A stretch of 7,238 bases of DNA from Fibrobacterota bacterium (GCA_030619215.1 JAUXBV010000164.1:1-7238); one strand, 5' to 3'. Shown: positions 1 to 6,017, counted from the stretch's first letter. The notes: generated by a model from the sequence alone, not told the origin. Translations and numbers: made by a program.

Positions 1-1
1 G

Positions 2-832
2 ACAAAAGCTTTAGCGGCAATAATCCTTCTTTCAATATTTTTATCGAATAAGCCTGTTTCCAATTTTTCTGTTCCAAGACCAATAGCACCCCAACAGCTG
101 GCGGTTGAGGAGGATCAGGTATTCGTACATGAATTTACGGATGGAGAATCGCTGCAACGCCTGGCGAAATATGCGATATGCCATTACCGGGCAGTGGTAT
201 CCAGCGGCAGGCAGATCAGGGAGTATATACGTGAAACTATCGGTATACACAACATGACAAGATTGCCGGGAGAGAGGAAAATAAGCAGCAAATACTGGGT
301 GCCGGTAGGTACCGTTATTACCTTTTACCCACCCTCAAAAATTGATAATCCAAGAGCCGGTAGATTGATTCCTGTTTATAAATATTTCATTTCTATGGTT
401 GATGACCCTTATGCCTATATAACGGGGGACTGGTGTGAGAGGGGCACAGGAGGAGGAACTCCCCATTACGGCATCGATGTCGCCGCTAACTATGGCACAA
501 AGATACGAAGCCCTATAGATGGTATTGCCGTTTTACGGGGGAGCAGGAGCGCGGGCAGAATGGTAGGTGTGGTAACGGAAGGTAAGGTTATTTTCTTTGC
601 GCATATGTGTAAGCGTTTTGTTAATACGGGAGATCAGATTAAAAAGGGGGATGCCCTTGGTACGATAGGTATGACAGGCTGTACCAGCGGCCCTCATGTA
701 CATGTCGGTTATGGAGTTAAGACACTATCAGCAGGCGGTACTACTTTTGGATGTCATCGATACAGACTTACCGATCCCAAACTGTTCTTTTACCGGGAGC
801 AATATTTAACCCGGATTATTCATGATTTATAG
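2..832 (+). CDS. Secreted M23 (LytM-type) zinc metallopeptidase, 5' partial
   Basis: The frame is open from base 2, so the true start lies just left of the window and 276 residues are visible. Residues 3-14 (ALAAIILLSIFL) are hydrophobic and look like the core of a signal peptide or membrane anchor, so the protein should act in the cell envelope. The C-terminal half has the M23 signature. HYGID gives Zn ligands H155 and D159, FFAHM gives H201, and the GPHVH motif gives H232 and ligand H234. Family members cleave peptidoglycan cross-bridges or act as scaffolds for amidases; all metal and catalytic positions appear intact here. Residues about 44-111 (from GESLQRLA to the VPVGTVITFYPP segment) resemble a stretched LysM module, but this is uncertain. 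The GTG at 194 is not the start, because the coding frame with the signal peptide continues upstream of it. The final codons lie inside a repeat copy that starts at 803. The gene converges on the toxin-antitoxin pair. Confidence 0.9.
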   Translation, partial: TKALAAIILLSIFLSNKPVSNFSVPRPIAPQQLAVEEDQVFVHEFTDGESLQRLAKYAICHYRAVVSSGRQIREYIRETIGIHNMTRLPGERKISSKYWVPVGTVITFYPPSKIDNPRAGRLIPVYKYFISMVDDPYAYITGDWCERGTGGGTPHYGIDVAANYGTKIRSPIDGIAVLRGSRSAGRMVGVVTEGKVIFFAHMCKRFVNTGDQIKKGDALGTIGMTGCTSGPHVHVGYGVKTLSAGGTTFGCHRYRLTDPKLFFYREQYLTRIIHDL

Positions 833-852
833 GTCGTACTCGCAACGTTGCA
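803..852 (+). repeat. Direct repeat copy 1, bracketing the toxin-antitoxin pair
   Basis: This 50-nt segment matches 1724-1773 at 45 positions. The first 27 nt are identical. The differences fall at 830, 840, 845, 847 and 848. The segment covers the last nine sense codons and the TAG stop of the peptidase gene. It ends in a small hairpin, GCAA-CG-TTGC (842-851). The matching hairpin in copy 2 is GCAG-CA-CTGC, so the changes at 845 and 848 preserve pairing. Confidence 0.85.
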
Positions 853-855
853 GTA

Positions 856-891
856 GAATTGAAAATGAAGCGAAGCGGAATTTTTCAATTC
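856..891 (+). terminator. Inverted repeat, possible terminator after the peptidase gene
   Basis: The arms GAATTGAAAA (856-865) and TTTTCAATTC (882-891) are perfectly complementary over 10 bp, with a 16-nt loop between them. The hairpin begins 24 nt after the peptidase stop codon and lies between two convergent genes. The stem is AT-rich and no U-tract follows it, so it is not a textbook intrinsic terminator. It could equally be a repeat-associated hairpin. Confidence 0.35.
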
Positions 892-977
892 CAACAGCCT
901 TGTTAGAGAGAATTATTTAGCCTATTTTGACTCCTCCGCTCTCCAATATGTCAGAAATTACTTTATCTTAGAGGTCC

Positions 978-1391
978 TTAAATTTTTATCGCAGATATAA
1001 GCTCAGAAGGTGAATAAACAGCAATTTTGGATTTTTTATAATCATTAGCATTTCTAGTCACAATTCCGTCAGCATTTATCCCTATTGCCGATTGGTGCAC
1101 TACAGCATCTTCATAATCAGAAAATCCAAGAACAAGAGCATCTTCTAAAACAGCACGGTTTATCGGAGCAACCTCAAATAGTTCAAGTAACAACTTTATT
1201 TTCTGACGCGCAAATGCCTTGGTTTTTACTTTCTCAATTAGGTAATAAATTGTTGTTACCGAATCTGCACATATAAACCCGTTTAATAAACACTGCTCAA
1301 CAGCATCTAATAAAATGACAGCATTTTCGCCGAATGAGTCCCTGTCCAGAAGGGCGTCAAGTACGATGTTTGTATCGAAAAGAATATTCAA
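978..1391 (-). CDS. PIN-domain toxin (VapC-like ribonuclease)
   Basis: This 137-residue protein spans a whole PIN domain, the fold of VapC-type toxins that cleave RNA with Mg2+ bound by an acidic cluster. The first acid is D6 in the FDTN motif at the N-terminus. A central SVTTIYYL helix (residues 44-51) follows. The SDYEDAV motif supplies D92, E94 and D95. The TRNANDY motif (112-118) and a VYSPSEL end complete the pattern, which is closest to the PIN_3-type group. The start codon is TTG at 1391, whose last two bases overlap the TGA stop of the antitoxin gene (TTGA). An AGGA box 7 nt upstream supports this start. The overlap implies coupled translation from the antitoxin message. The exact RNA target cannot be read from the sequence. 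No frameshift or missing key acid is apparent, so the toxin is probably functional. Confidence 0.88.
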   Translation of the reverse strand: MNILFDTNIVLDALLDRDSFGENAVILLDAVEQCLLNGFICADSVTTIYYLIEKVKTKAFARQKIKLLLELFEVAPINRAVLEDALVLGFSDYEDAVVHQSAIGINADGIVTRNANDYKKSKIAVYSPSELISAIKI

Positions 1392-1630
1392 AGGAATTTC
1401 CTTTCAAGATGTTTTTTGTAGTCTTCTTCTTTTAGTACCACTCCTCTCAAACAACCACGCAATTTAGAAGTAATTGGGCCAACGCGAATTTTCTTCTCAC
1501 CTGAACGATGCTGTATTGCCCAAAAATAATCAGATACAATTTGCGAAATTGATTTTCCTTCACGCCTTGCATATTTCTTTGCCTGGTTAATCAGGGATTC
1601 ATCAAGTCTCAATGTAAGTTTAGTATTCAT
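1388..1630 (-). CDS. Ribbon-helix-helix antitoxin, DUF6364-like (VapB role)
   Basis: This 80-residue protein sits directly upstream of the PIN toxin and overlaps it. The N-terminal strand TKLTLRLDESL (residues 3-13) and the two helices up to about residue 38, including AKKYARREGKSISQIV, form a ribbon-helix-helix DNA-binding unit. The C-terminal part (LRGCLRG, then a DYKKHLERKFL end) matches the tail I know from the DUF6364 antitoxin family, which would wrap the toxin's active site. The ATG at 1630 has a GGAG box 6 nt upstream and lies 11 nt downstream of an inverted repeat. Its expected roles are to neutralise the PIN nuclease and repress its own promoter, alone or in complex with the toxin. 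The family assignment is from memory of conserved motifs; the antitoxin role follows from position and fold. Confidence 0.87.
   Translation of the reverse strand: MNTKLTLRLDESLINQAKKYARREGKSISQIVSDYFWAIQHRSGEKKIRVGPITSKLRGCLRGVVLKEEDYKKHLERKFL
1389..1404 (-). promoter_or_regulatory. Toxin ribosome-binding site inside a short palindrome, TTG start
   Basis: In the mRNA sense the sequence reads AAAGGAAATTCCTTTG. AGGA (1399-1402) lies 7 nt before the TTG start (1389-1391), which decides this start because no ATG or GTG lies nearby in frame. The box is part of a perfect palindrome (AAAGGAA/TTCCTTT). It could fold as a 5-bp stem with a 5-nt loop and hide the Shine-Dalgarno until the antitoxin is being translated. 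Confidence 0.6.
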
Positions 1631-1641
1631 ATCCTACTCCT

Positions 1642-1671
1642 GACGTATATGTTACTAATAATATATACGTC
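1642..1671 (-). promoter_or_regulatory. Operator-like inverted repeat for antitoxin autoregulation
   Basis: The perfect 9-bp arms GACGTATAT (1642-1650) and ATATACGTC (1663-1671) are separated by 12 nt. The right arm covers much of the -10 hexamer of the antitoxin promoter, and the left arm lies between the promoter and the ribosome-binding site. This is the geometry expected of a ribbon-helix-helix autorepressor site, with one dimer per arm. Binding by this antitoxin is inferred. Confidence 0.75.
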
Positions 1672-1688
1672 TTATAAATAAAAGTCAA
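1660..1688 (-). promoter_or_regulatory. Sigma70-like promoter of the antitoxin-toxin operon
   Basis: Read on the minus strand, TTGACT (1683-1688) is a near-consensus -35 and TATATT (1660-1665) is a -10, with an ideal 17-nt spacer. The promoter ends 29 nt upstream of the antitoxin ATG. It gives the pair transcription independent of the recN operon behind it. Confidence 0.75.
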
Positions 1689-1723
1689 GAGCTTAATGGC
1701 ACTCTAATAGGTGAATAGGGGAT

Positions 1724-1773
1724 TATTTAACCCGGATTATTCATGATTTACAGGTCGTACCCGCAGCACTGCA
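1724..1773 (+). repeat. Direct repeat copy 2, bracketing the toxin-antitoxin pair
   Basis: This is the partner of 803-852, with 45 of 50 positions identical and the first 27 the same. Copy 2 has CAG where copy 1 has the peptidase stop TAG. The frame that ends as LTRIIHDL in copy 1 would therefore read on here to a TAA at about 1811-1816. The copy is also the left part of the larger palindrome 1724-1827. Confidence 0.85.
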
Positions 1774-1827
1774 AATCAACAGATTCATTCAGGTGATTTT
1801 GCTTGTTATGAATTAATCGGGTTAATA
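1724..1827. repeat. MITE-like imperfect palindrome beyond the recN stop
   Basis: The left arm (1724-1744, core TTTAACCCGGATTATTCAT) and the right arm (1808-1827, core ATGAATTAATCGGGTTAA) are inverted copies that differ only by small indels and a base or two. A second inverted pair is nested inside: GCAAATCA (1771-1778) against TGATTTTGC (1794-1802), with one bulged T. The element ends 5 nt from the recN stop codon. It may be a small non-autonomous mobile repeat that now also serves as a transcription end signal. Neither role is proven. Confidence 0.6.
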
Positions 1828-1832
1828 CCGAT

Positions 1833-3512
1833 CTATTTATTCTTCTTATTTGCCAACAATTCCTCCGCATGTTTCTTTGAAATAGTTGAATCACTTCCCA
1901 GCATTCTTGAAATCTCTTCAATTTTTTCTTTATCGCTTAATGCCTGAACTTTTGCTATTGTTCTATTATCTTCGAGAGTTTTATAGACGCGGTAATGGTG
2001 ATCCGCAATAGAAGCAATCTGGTGAAGGTGGGAAATGCATAATACCTGATGCGATTTACTTAGTGAATAAAGTGATTTTGCGACTTCCTTTGCGAGAATT
2101 CCCCCAATACCCGCGTCAATTTCATCGAAAATCAGAATAGGGATATTATCATACCCGGTGAGAACGGTTTTAATGGCAAGCATTAGCCTTGATATTTCAC
2201 CGCCGGAGGCAATTTTGATAAGAGGCAGGAATGGCTCGCCAATATTAGTTTGAACCTCAAATAAAATGCTTTCTAATCCATTGGGGGAGAGCTCAGGCTC
2301 AGGAATAAAGGCAGTTTTCCATTTGCCACCTGTAAAGCCAAGGTGCTCCATCTGTTTTGTAATAATGGCATCGAATTTTTGTGTTCCCTTCTTGCGGGCT
2401 CCGGAAAGTTTTTCTGCATTTACTCTGCATATTTTCTCAGTTTGCTTTGCCTTTTCTTCAAGCAGGGAACGATCAGATTCGCTATTTTCTATGGATGAAA
2501 GCTGTTCTTTTAAACTTTTTTGTTTTGTAATAAGATCATTAAAGGAACAGTTGTATTTTCTTTTTAAACGCTGAATTTTCGCTAATCGACTGTTAATGTG
2601 CTCTATATGCGCAGGGTTAGCAGTTGTTTCCGTGTTGGAGGAATATGAGCTGCAATAGCGGTTCAGCTCCGAAAGAAGGGTAAGAAGATTTTCAATATCA
2701 TTGATCCAGGGAGTTGCAGAAGAGTCAAATTTCTGAAGGGATTCAAGGTTTTTACCTATCTGAATTAACTGCCGCTCCAGCGACGCTTCACCCTCTTTCC
2801 CTTCAATTATGGAGTTAATATCTGAAACACATTTAAGCCGTTCTGTGACAGAAGAGAGTAGTGTGTATTCTTCTTTCAGTGCATTCTCTTCATCAGAGGT
2901 AAGCTTCATATTTGCCAGCTCATTATACTGAAATTCTATCAAGTCATGTTTCTGCTTAAGATCAGCAGCTTTTTTATCAAAATTATCCAGGTCGGTTTTT
3001 GCCGCTACAAAGTCTTTATATGATGTATAGTATTTTTCCCACGCACTTTTCACTTCAGGGAGGCTGTTTATCAGGATATTGGCAGTTTCCTGCCTTAGTA
3101 GAGACTGGTGCTCATGCTGGCCGTGAAGATCGACAAGATAGTTTCCGATGGTTTTGAGTGTTGATAATGGAATAGGAGTCTGGTTAATATAGATGCGGTT
3201 TTTCCCGTTTTTTAAAATAACACGGCGTATTATTAATGTATTATCTTCAAAGGGGATATCTGCATTTAAGAGCTGCTCTGAAAGAGGTTTTGATACGGTT
3301 TCCAATTCAAAGATACCGTTTATCTCTGTTTCGGTATACCCGCTTCGAACCAATTCTGATGATGCCCTTTCTCCGAGAAGTATCCCTATAGCGCCAATGA
3401 GAATTGATTTGCCCGCCCCGGTTTCGCCGGTAAAGATAGAAAAACCCTTGCCAAACTCAATTGACAGTTTCTTTATAAGGGCGAAATTTTTGACAGAGAG
3501 CTCACGGATCAT
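1833..3512 (-). CDS. recN: DNA repair ATPase RecN
   Basis: RecN is an SMC-like ATPase that gathers and holds broken DNA ends during recombinational repair of double-strand breaks in the cytoplasm. The 559-residue length is normal for the family. The Walker A motif GETGAGKS is at residues 29-36, and the family-typical LVDLHGQHEHQSLL is at 126-139. A long heptad-rich coiled-coil stretch spans about 155-390. The ABC signature SGGEISRLMLAIK starts at 436, and Walker B ILIFDEIDAGIGG spans 459-471. The D-loop and H-loop region CISHLHQIAS starts at 492. Most relatives have HLPQ there; this protein has HLHQ. The ATG at 3512 lies inside nadK (11-nt overlap), with a GGAG box 11 nt upstream, so translation is probably coupled. 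nadK next to recN is a common bacterial arrangement. No LexA box is evident in front of the gene, which fits expression from an upstream promoter. Confidence 0.97.
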   Translation of the reverse strand: MIRELSVKNFALIKKLSIEFGKGFSIFTGETGAGKSILIGAIGILLGERASSELVRSGYTETEINGIFELETVSKPLSEQLLNADIPFEDNTLIIRRVILKNGKNRIYINQTPIPLSTLKTIGNYLVDLHGQHEHQSLLRQETANILINSLPEVKSAWEKYYTSYKDFVAAKTDLDNFDKKAADLKQKHDLIEFQYNELANMKLTSDEENALKEEYTLLSSVTERLKCVSDINSIIEGKEGEASLERQLIQIGKNLESLQKFDSSATPWINDIENLLTLLSELNRYCSSYSSNTETTANPAHIEHINSRLAKIQRLKRKYNCSFNDLITKQKSLKEQLSSIENSESDRSLLEEKAKQTEKICRVNAEKLSGARKKGTQKFDAIITKQMEHLGFTGGKWKTAFIPEPELSPNGLESILFEVQTNIGEPFLPLIKIASGGEISRLMLAIKTVLTGYDNIPILIFDEIDAGIGGILAKEVAKSLYSLSKSHQVLCISHLHQIASIADHHYRVYKTLEDNRTIAKVQALSDKEKIEEISRMLGSDSTISKKHAEELLANKKNK

Positions 3513-4404
3513 TCTTACGATTTCTCCATTGCTTATAGTCCTGGCCCCAGTTTAATTTCCTTCTGAGCGATTTAAAGTAGGTGCTTTCCGAAAATTGTAT
3601 CAGGTTTGCTTTACCTCCCTGATAAGAAACTATTATTTCATCTCCATTTCTTAGCTTTACACAATCTAGCCCGTCAGCGCTGAGCAACAGCACAGGATTT
3701 TTCTTATTGATAATAAGCCGGATATCTTTTTCAGCAGGGAGAATAATCGGGCGCTCGGTAAGAGAATGCGGGCATATCGGCGTTAAAAGAAATGCTCTGA
3801 CGCTTGGTTCAACGATCGGGCCGCCTGCAGCGAGTGAATAAGCGGTTGACCCGCTCGGCGTAGCAATTATAACTCCGTCTGATTGAAAGTCTGTTATGTA
3901 TTCATTACCATACCAGGCTGAGATTGATATAAGTTTAGGTTTGGAGTATCGATTGATGAAAATATCATTCAAAGCATGAAAGATATGAACTACCTTTTTA
4001 TTTCGAACAAGGCTTGCCTTTATAACCATCCGGCTGATATCAATATATTTCCCCAGGTGAATTTTTATGAGGTTTTTTTCAATATTTTCCGGATCAATAT
4101 TTGCTAAAAATCCCAGGCCGCCCAGGCTGATACCAATAACGGGTTTTTCGGAAAATTTTACCATATGTGCAACAGAAAGGAACGTACCGTCACCACCAAC
4201 CGAAATAAGAGCATCGCTTTTTTCAATAAGCTCCTTTTCACTACTGGCCAGGATGCCATTGGGTGGAAGTTGATTTTTTAATTTTGGGTGAAACAGGATT
4301 GGTACATTTGCGGTCTCGGACCATGCTTGTATCTTTACAAGAACTGAATGTATCTGCCGGGATTTTTTAAAAGCAACGATGCCAAAGGAATTTATTTTTT
4401 TCAT
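3502..4404 (-). CDS. nadK: NAD kinase (ATP/polyphosphate-NAD kinase)
   Basis: The enzyme phosphorylates NAD at the 2'-hydroxyl of its adenosine ribose to make NADP, in the cytosol. Numbered from the ATG at 4404, the protein has 300 residues, close to the family norm. It shows the SVGGDGTFLS motif (68-77, catalytic Asp 72) and GISLGGLGFLAN (91-102). The ALNDIFINR stretch (145-153) carries the Asn-acid pair. The long NAD-binding motif starting at SDGVIIATPSGST (175-187) continues through the AAGGP segment. The second motif normally reads GxNLGRLGFL, so this protein lacks the usual Arg. An in-frame GTG at 4413 would add three residues. I prefer the ATG because it starts with MKK and a weak GGTG box lies about 6 nt before it. 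The 3' end overlaps recN by 11 nt. The gap upstream is filled by a repeat element, so its promoter is not obvious. Confidence 0.96.
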   Translation of the reverse strand: MKKINSFGIVAFKKSRQIHSVLVKIQAWSETANVPILFHPKLKNQLPPNGILASSEKELIEKSDALISVGGDGTFLSVAHMVKFSEKPVIGISLGGLGFLANIDPENIEKNLIKIHLGKYIDISRMVIKASLVRNKKVVHIFHALNDIFINRYSKPKLISISAWYGNEYITDFQSDGVIIATPSGSTAYSLAAGGPIVEPSVRAFLLTPICPHSLTERPIILPAEKDIRLIINKKNPVLLLSADGLDCVKLRNGDEIIVSYQGGKANLIQFSESTYFKSLRRKLNWGQDYKQWRNRKNDP

Positions 4405-4421
4405 AAGGCACACCGTATAAT

Positions 4422-4650
4422 TAATTTTAGATTTTAGATTTAAGATTTAAGATTCCAGCTTTTATTAAACTTCTTTCTTCTATAAAAGTTATGTCTTAAT
4501 CTTGTATAAATCCAACACCTAAGATAATAATTACACTTTTTTATTGTTATAAAATGATAGATTTCTGATCTTACACCCGGTCTTTTGCCTTTTGTACTGT
4601 TGTTTAAACTTCTTATAAATCAAAAATCAGAAATCAAAAATCTAAAATTA
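4422..4650. repeat. 229-bp intergenic element with heptamer-built inverted ends
   Basis: The left end (4422-4454) and the reverse complement of the right end (4618-4650) match at 28 of 33 positions. The first 14 nt (TAATTTTAGATTTT) are identical. Both ends have a 7-nt period (AAATCNN on one strand). The 163-nt interior is AT-rich with no credible ORF. The element fills the aroA-nadK gap: its right end is 3 nt from the aroA-like stop codon and its left end is 17 nt from the nadK ATG. I found no clear target-site duplication. I also saw no strong promoter for nadK here, only weak AT-rich candidates. Confidence 0.65.
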
Positions 4651-4653
4651 TTA

Positions 4654-6003
4654 TTATCCTGTTTTATATATGCAAATACTATCTAATATCTTCTGAAACG
4701 ACGGCCATCTTTGTACTATTTTCAAATCTTCGATGTAAGTTTTTCCGTTACACTTAAGCCCGGCAACAGCACAGGCTCCATTCGCGGCAGCTGATATTGT
4801 TTCCTTCAGGTCAAAACCGTCATGCTGCTTTGCACCATCAATAACAATCCCATCAGGCATCTCGCCGTGCCTACCACCCATTCGGAGAACACAGGTAAGC
4901 ATCTGTTCAATTTCATCGGGCGTCTCGTGGCGAAGCTCTTCAAGGCCGCGGAAAACGGATTGCCCTTTTGCAAAGGTTGCAATTGTTACAATGGCTGGTA
5001 ACTGCCGGTAATATTGGTAAAGGGGGGTGCATTCCATTTTATGGCCAACAAGTTTAAAACTCTGCAGAAATGCCGTACCGGTTGAGCCGAATGAGGTCTG
5101 ACGCTCTTCCTGTATTCCTTCATTACACCGCATTTTACGAATATAGTTTAATGTTGCACAACTCCATGGCTCCAAAGGAACATTAGCGAGTATAAGTTGG
5201 CCGCGTTGAACCAGGCTTTTTGCCGTAAAGAGTATCGCTCCTAAAATATCATCGCCGGGAAGGTCGATTGAAATGCTGATAGTGTTTACATTAGAGAAAT
5301 CGGTTGATATGGTAAATGATAATTTTGTTTCGGTTTTTTTTACAGCCTTTGGAGCAATAAAACGTAGCCTGCGTATCAGGGGATCTTTTTTTTCATAATT
5401 GCTCTTTATCGTTACTTCGTATCCAAATGCAGGCAGGATATGACGCAACGGGCTTTGAAACGGATGATCAGATAAAAAACTTAGTTTTTCCCTGAAACCG
5501 AATGCAAGACCGATACAGGAATGAATAGTATTCGGATCAATTATTTCATCAGGTACTGTGAGGCTTCCATCTGAAGAGAGAGATATACCCGTGGCATCGT
5601 CAAATTGTTTGGATTCAATGGTGAAGCCGAGTAAGGCTGCTTGATTTTGCCAGGCTTCAAGACGTTTTGGAGAGAGGTTTTTAAATGCAACGGTTTTTCT
5701 TAAACCGAGGAGAAGAAAAACGATGAAATCGCGATAGGGTAGCACTTCATAGGGCAAAAGAATAAATGAGGAGCCGCCATCAGGCTTTGGTGATACTATA
5801 CATGTATCGCCTTCCTGCTTTATGTCAAGCTGGTTGGATAGAGATTCCTTGAAGAGAGTTATTAATGGTGTGTTATTGACAGGAGTGATCCGGGTTTTCC
5901 TGTTTGATGCAAGGGCAATGAGGAGAGTCAGCAGAAAAAAATCCGGATTGACCGGCAGCACAACCGTGCCTTTTATCTCCTTTGCTCTTTGTATTTCCAA
6001 CAC
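4654..6003 (-). CDS. EPSP synthase-like protein (AroA family), active site degenerate
   Basis: The 449 residues align end to end with 3-phosphoshikimate 1-carboxyvinyltransferase, the sixth shikimate-pathway step. Recognisable landmarks are KGTVVLP (11-17), HPFQSPLRHILPAFGYEV (180-197), LPGDDILGAILFTAKSL (248-264), LILANVPLEPW (270-280) and TIATFAKG (340-347). Against E. coli AroA, by eye, the key residues are changed. The KS of GSKS becomes PD (20-21) and R27 becomes L25. NAGTAMR and SSQ are absent. The Asp of the DE(I/L)P segment becomes R333. KETDR becomes HETPDE (359-364), NDHR becomes an AAAN stretch (405-408), and the TAKTFP end becomes VQRWP. The frame is uninterrupted, which argues for selection, so this may be a repurposed non-catalytic member. 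The GTG start at 6003 is 5 nt past the tyrA stop, with AGGA overlapping the tyrA end. A true aroA should exist elsewhere in the genome. Confidence 0.8.
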   Translation of the reverse strand: MLEIQRAKEIKGTVVLPVNPDFFLLTLLIALASNRKTRITPVNNTPLITLFKESLSNQLDIKQEGDTCIVSPKPDGGSSFILLPYEVLPYRDFIVFLLLGLRKTVAFKNLSPKRLEAWQNQAALLGFTIESKQFDDATGISLSSDGSLTVPDEIIDPNTIHSCIGLAFGFREKLSFLSDHPFQSPLRHILPAFGYEVTIKSNYEKKDPLIRRLRFIAPKAVKKTETKLSFTISTDFSNVNTISISIDLPGDDILGAILFTAKSLVQRGQLILANVPLEPWSCATLNYIRKMRCNEGIQEERQTSFGSTGTAFLQSFKLVGHKMECTPLYQYYRQLPAIVTIATFAKGQSVFRGLEELRHETPDEIEQMLTCVLRMGGRHGEMPDGIVIDGAKQHDGFDLKETISAAANGACAVAGLKCNGKTYIEDLKIVQRWPSFQKILDSICIYKTG

Positions 6004-6017
6004 AGCTCTTATTTCCT
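6004..6017 (-). promoter_or_regulatory. Ribosome-binding site of the aroA-like gene, within the tyrA end
   Basis: In the mRNA sense GAAAGGAAATAA ends tyrA and supplies AGGA (6014-6017), 10 nt before the GTG start. The overlap with the tyrA stop suggests translational coupling. A TTG one codon later is a poorer alternative because its spacing would be 13 nt. Confidence 0.5.

Noticed and set aside
194..832. Peptidase gene starting at GTG 194
   Set aside because: The frame is open without stops back to base 2 and encodes a hydrophobic signal-like segment, so the gene begins outside the window.
1085..1276. Small plus-strand ORF inside the toxin gene
   Set aside because: It lies opposite a well-supported PIN toxin and has no recognisable protein features.
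1724..1827. Integron attC site ending a toxin-antitoxin cassette
   Set aside because: The left arm contains ATTTAAC, which fits RYYYAAC, and the hairpin has bulges. However, the right end does not give a proper GTTRRRY, copy 1 lacks a matching right arm, and no integrase or cassette array is visible.
2266..2574. Plus-strand ORF opposite recN
   Set aside because: It is an antisense frame of the RecN coiled-coil region. Its serine- and phenylalanine-rich composition mirrors the lysine- and glutamate-rich codons of the other strand.
4405..4413. nadK start at GTG 4413
   Set aside because: It would add only three residues and overrun the weak GGTG box. The ATG at 4404 followed by Lys-Lys fits family N-termini better.
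4422..4650. CRISPR-like or tandem-repeat array
   Set aside because: The periodic units are 7 nt with no spacers and are confined to the two inverted ends, so this is a repeat element rather than an array.
4654..6003. Decaying aroA pseudogene
   Set aside because: There is no stop, frameshift or truncation in 449 codons, and fold-supporting segments are kept while active-site residues are changed. This argues for a maintained protein of altered function.
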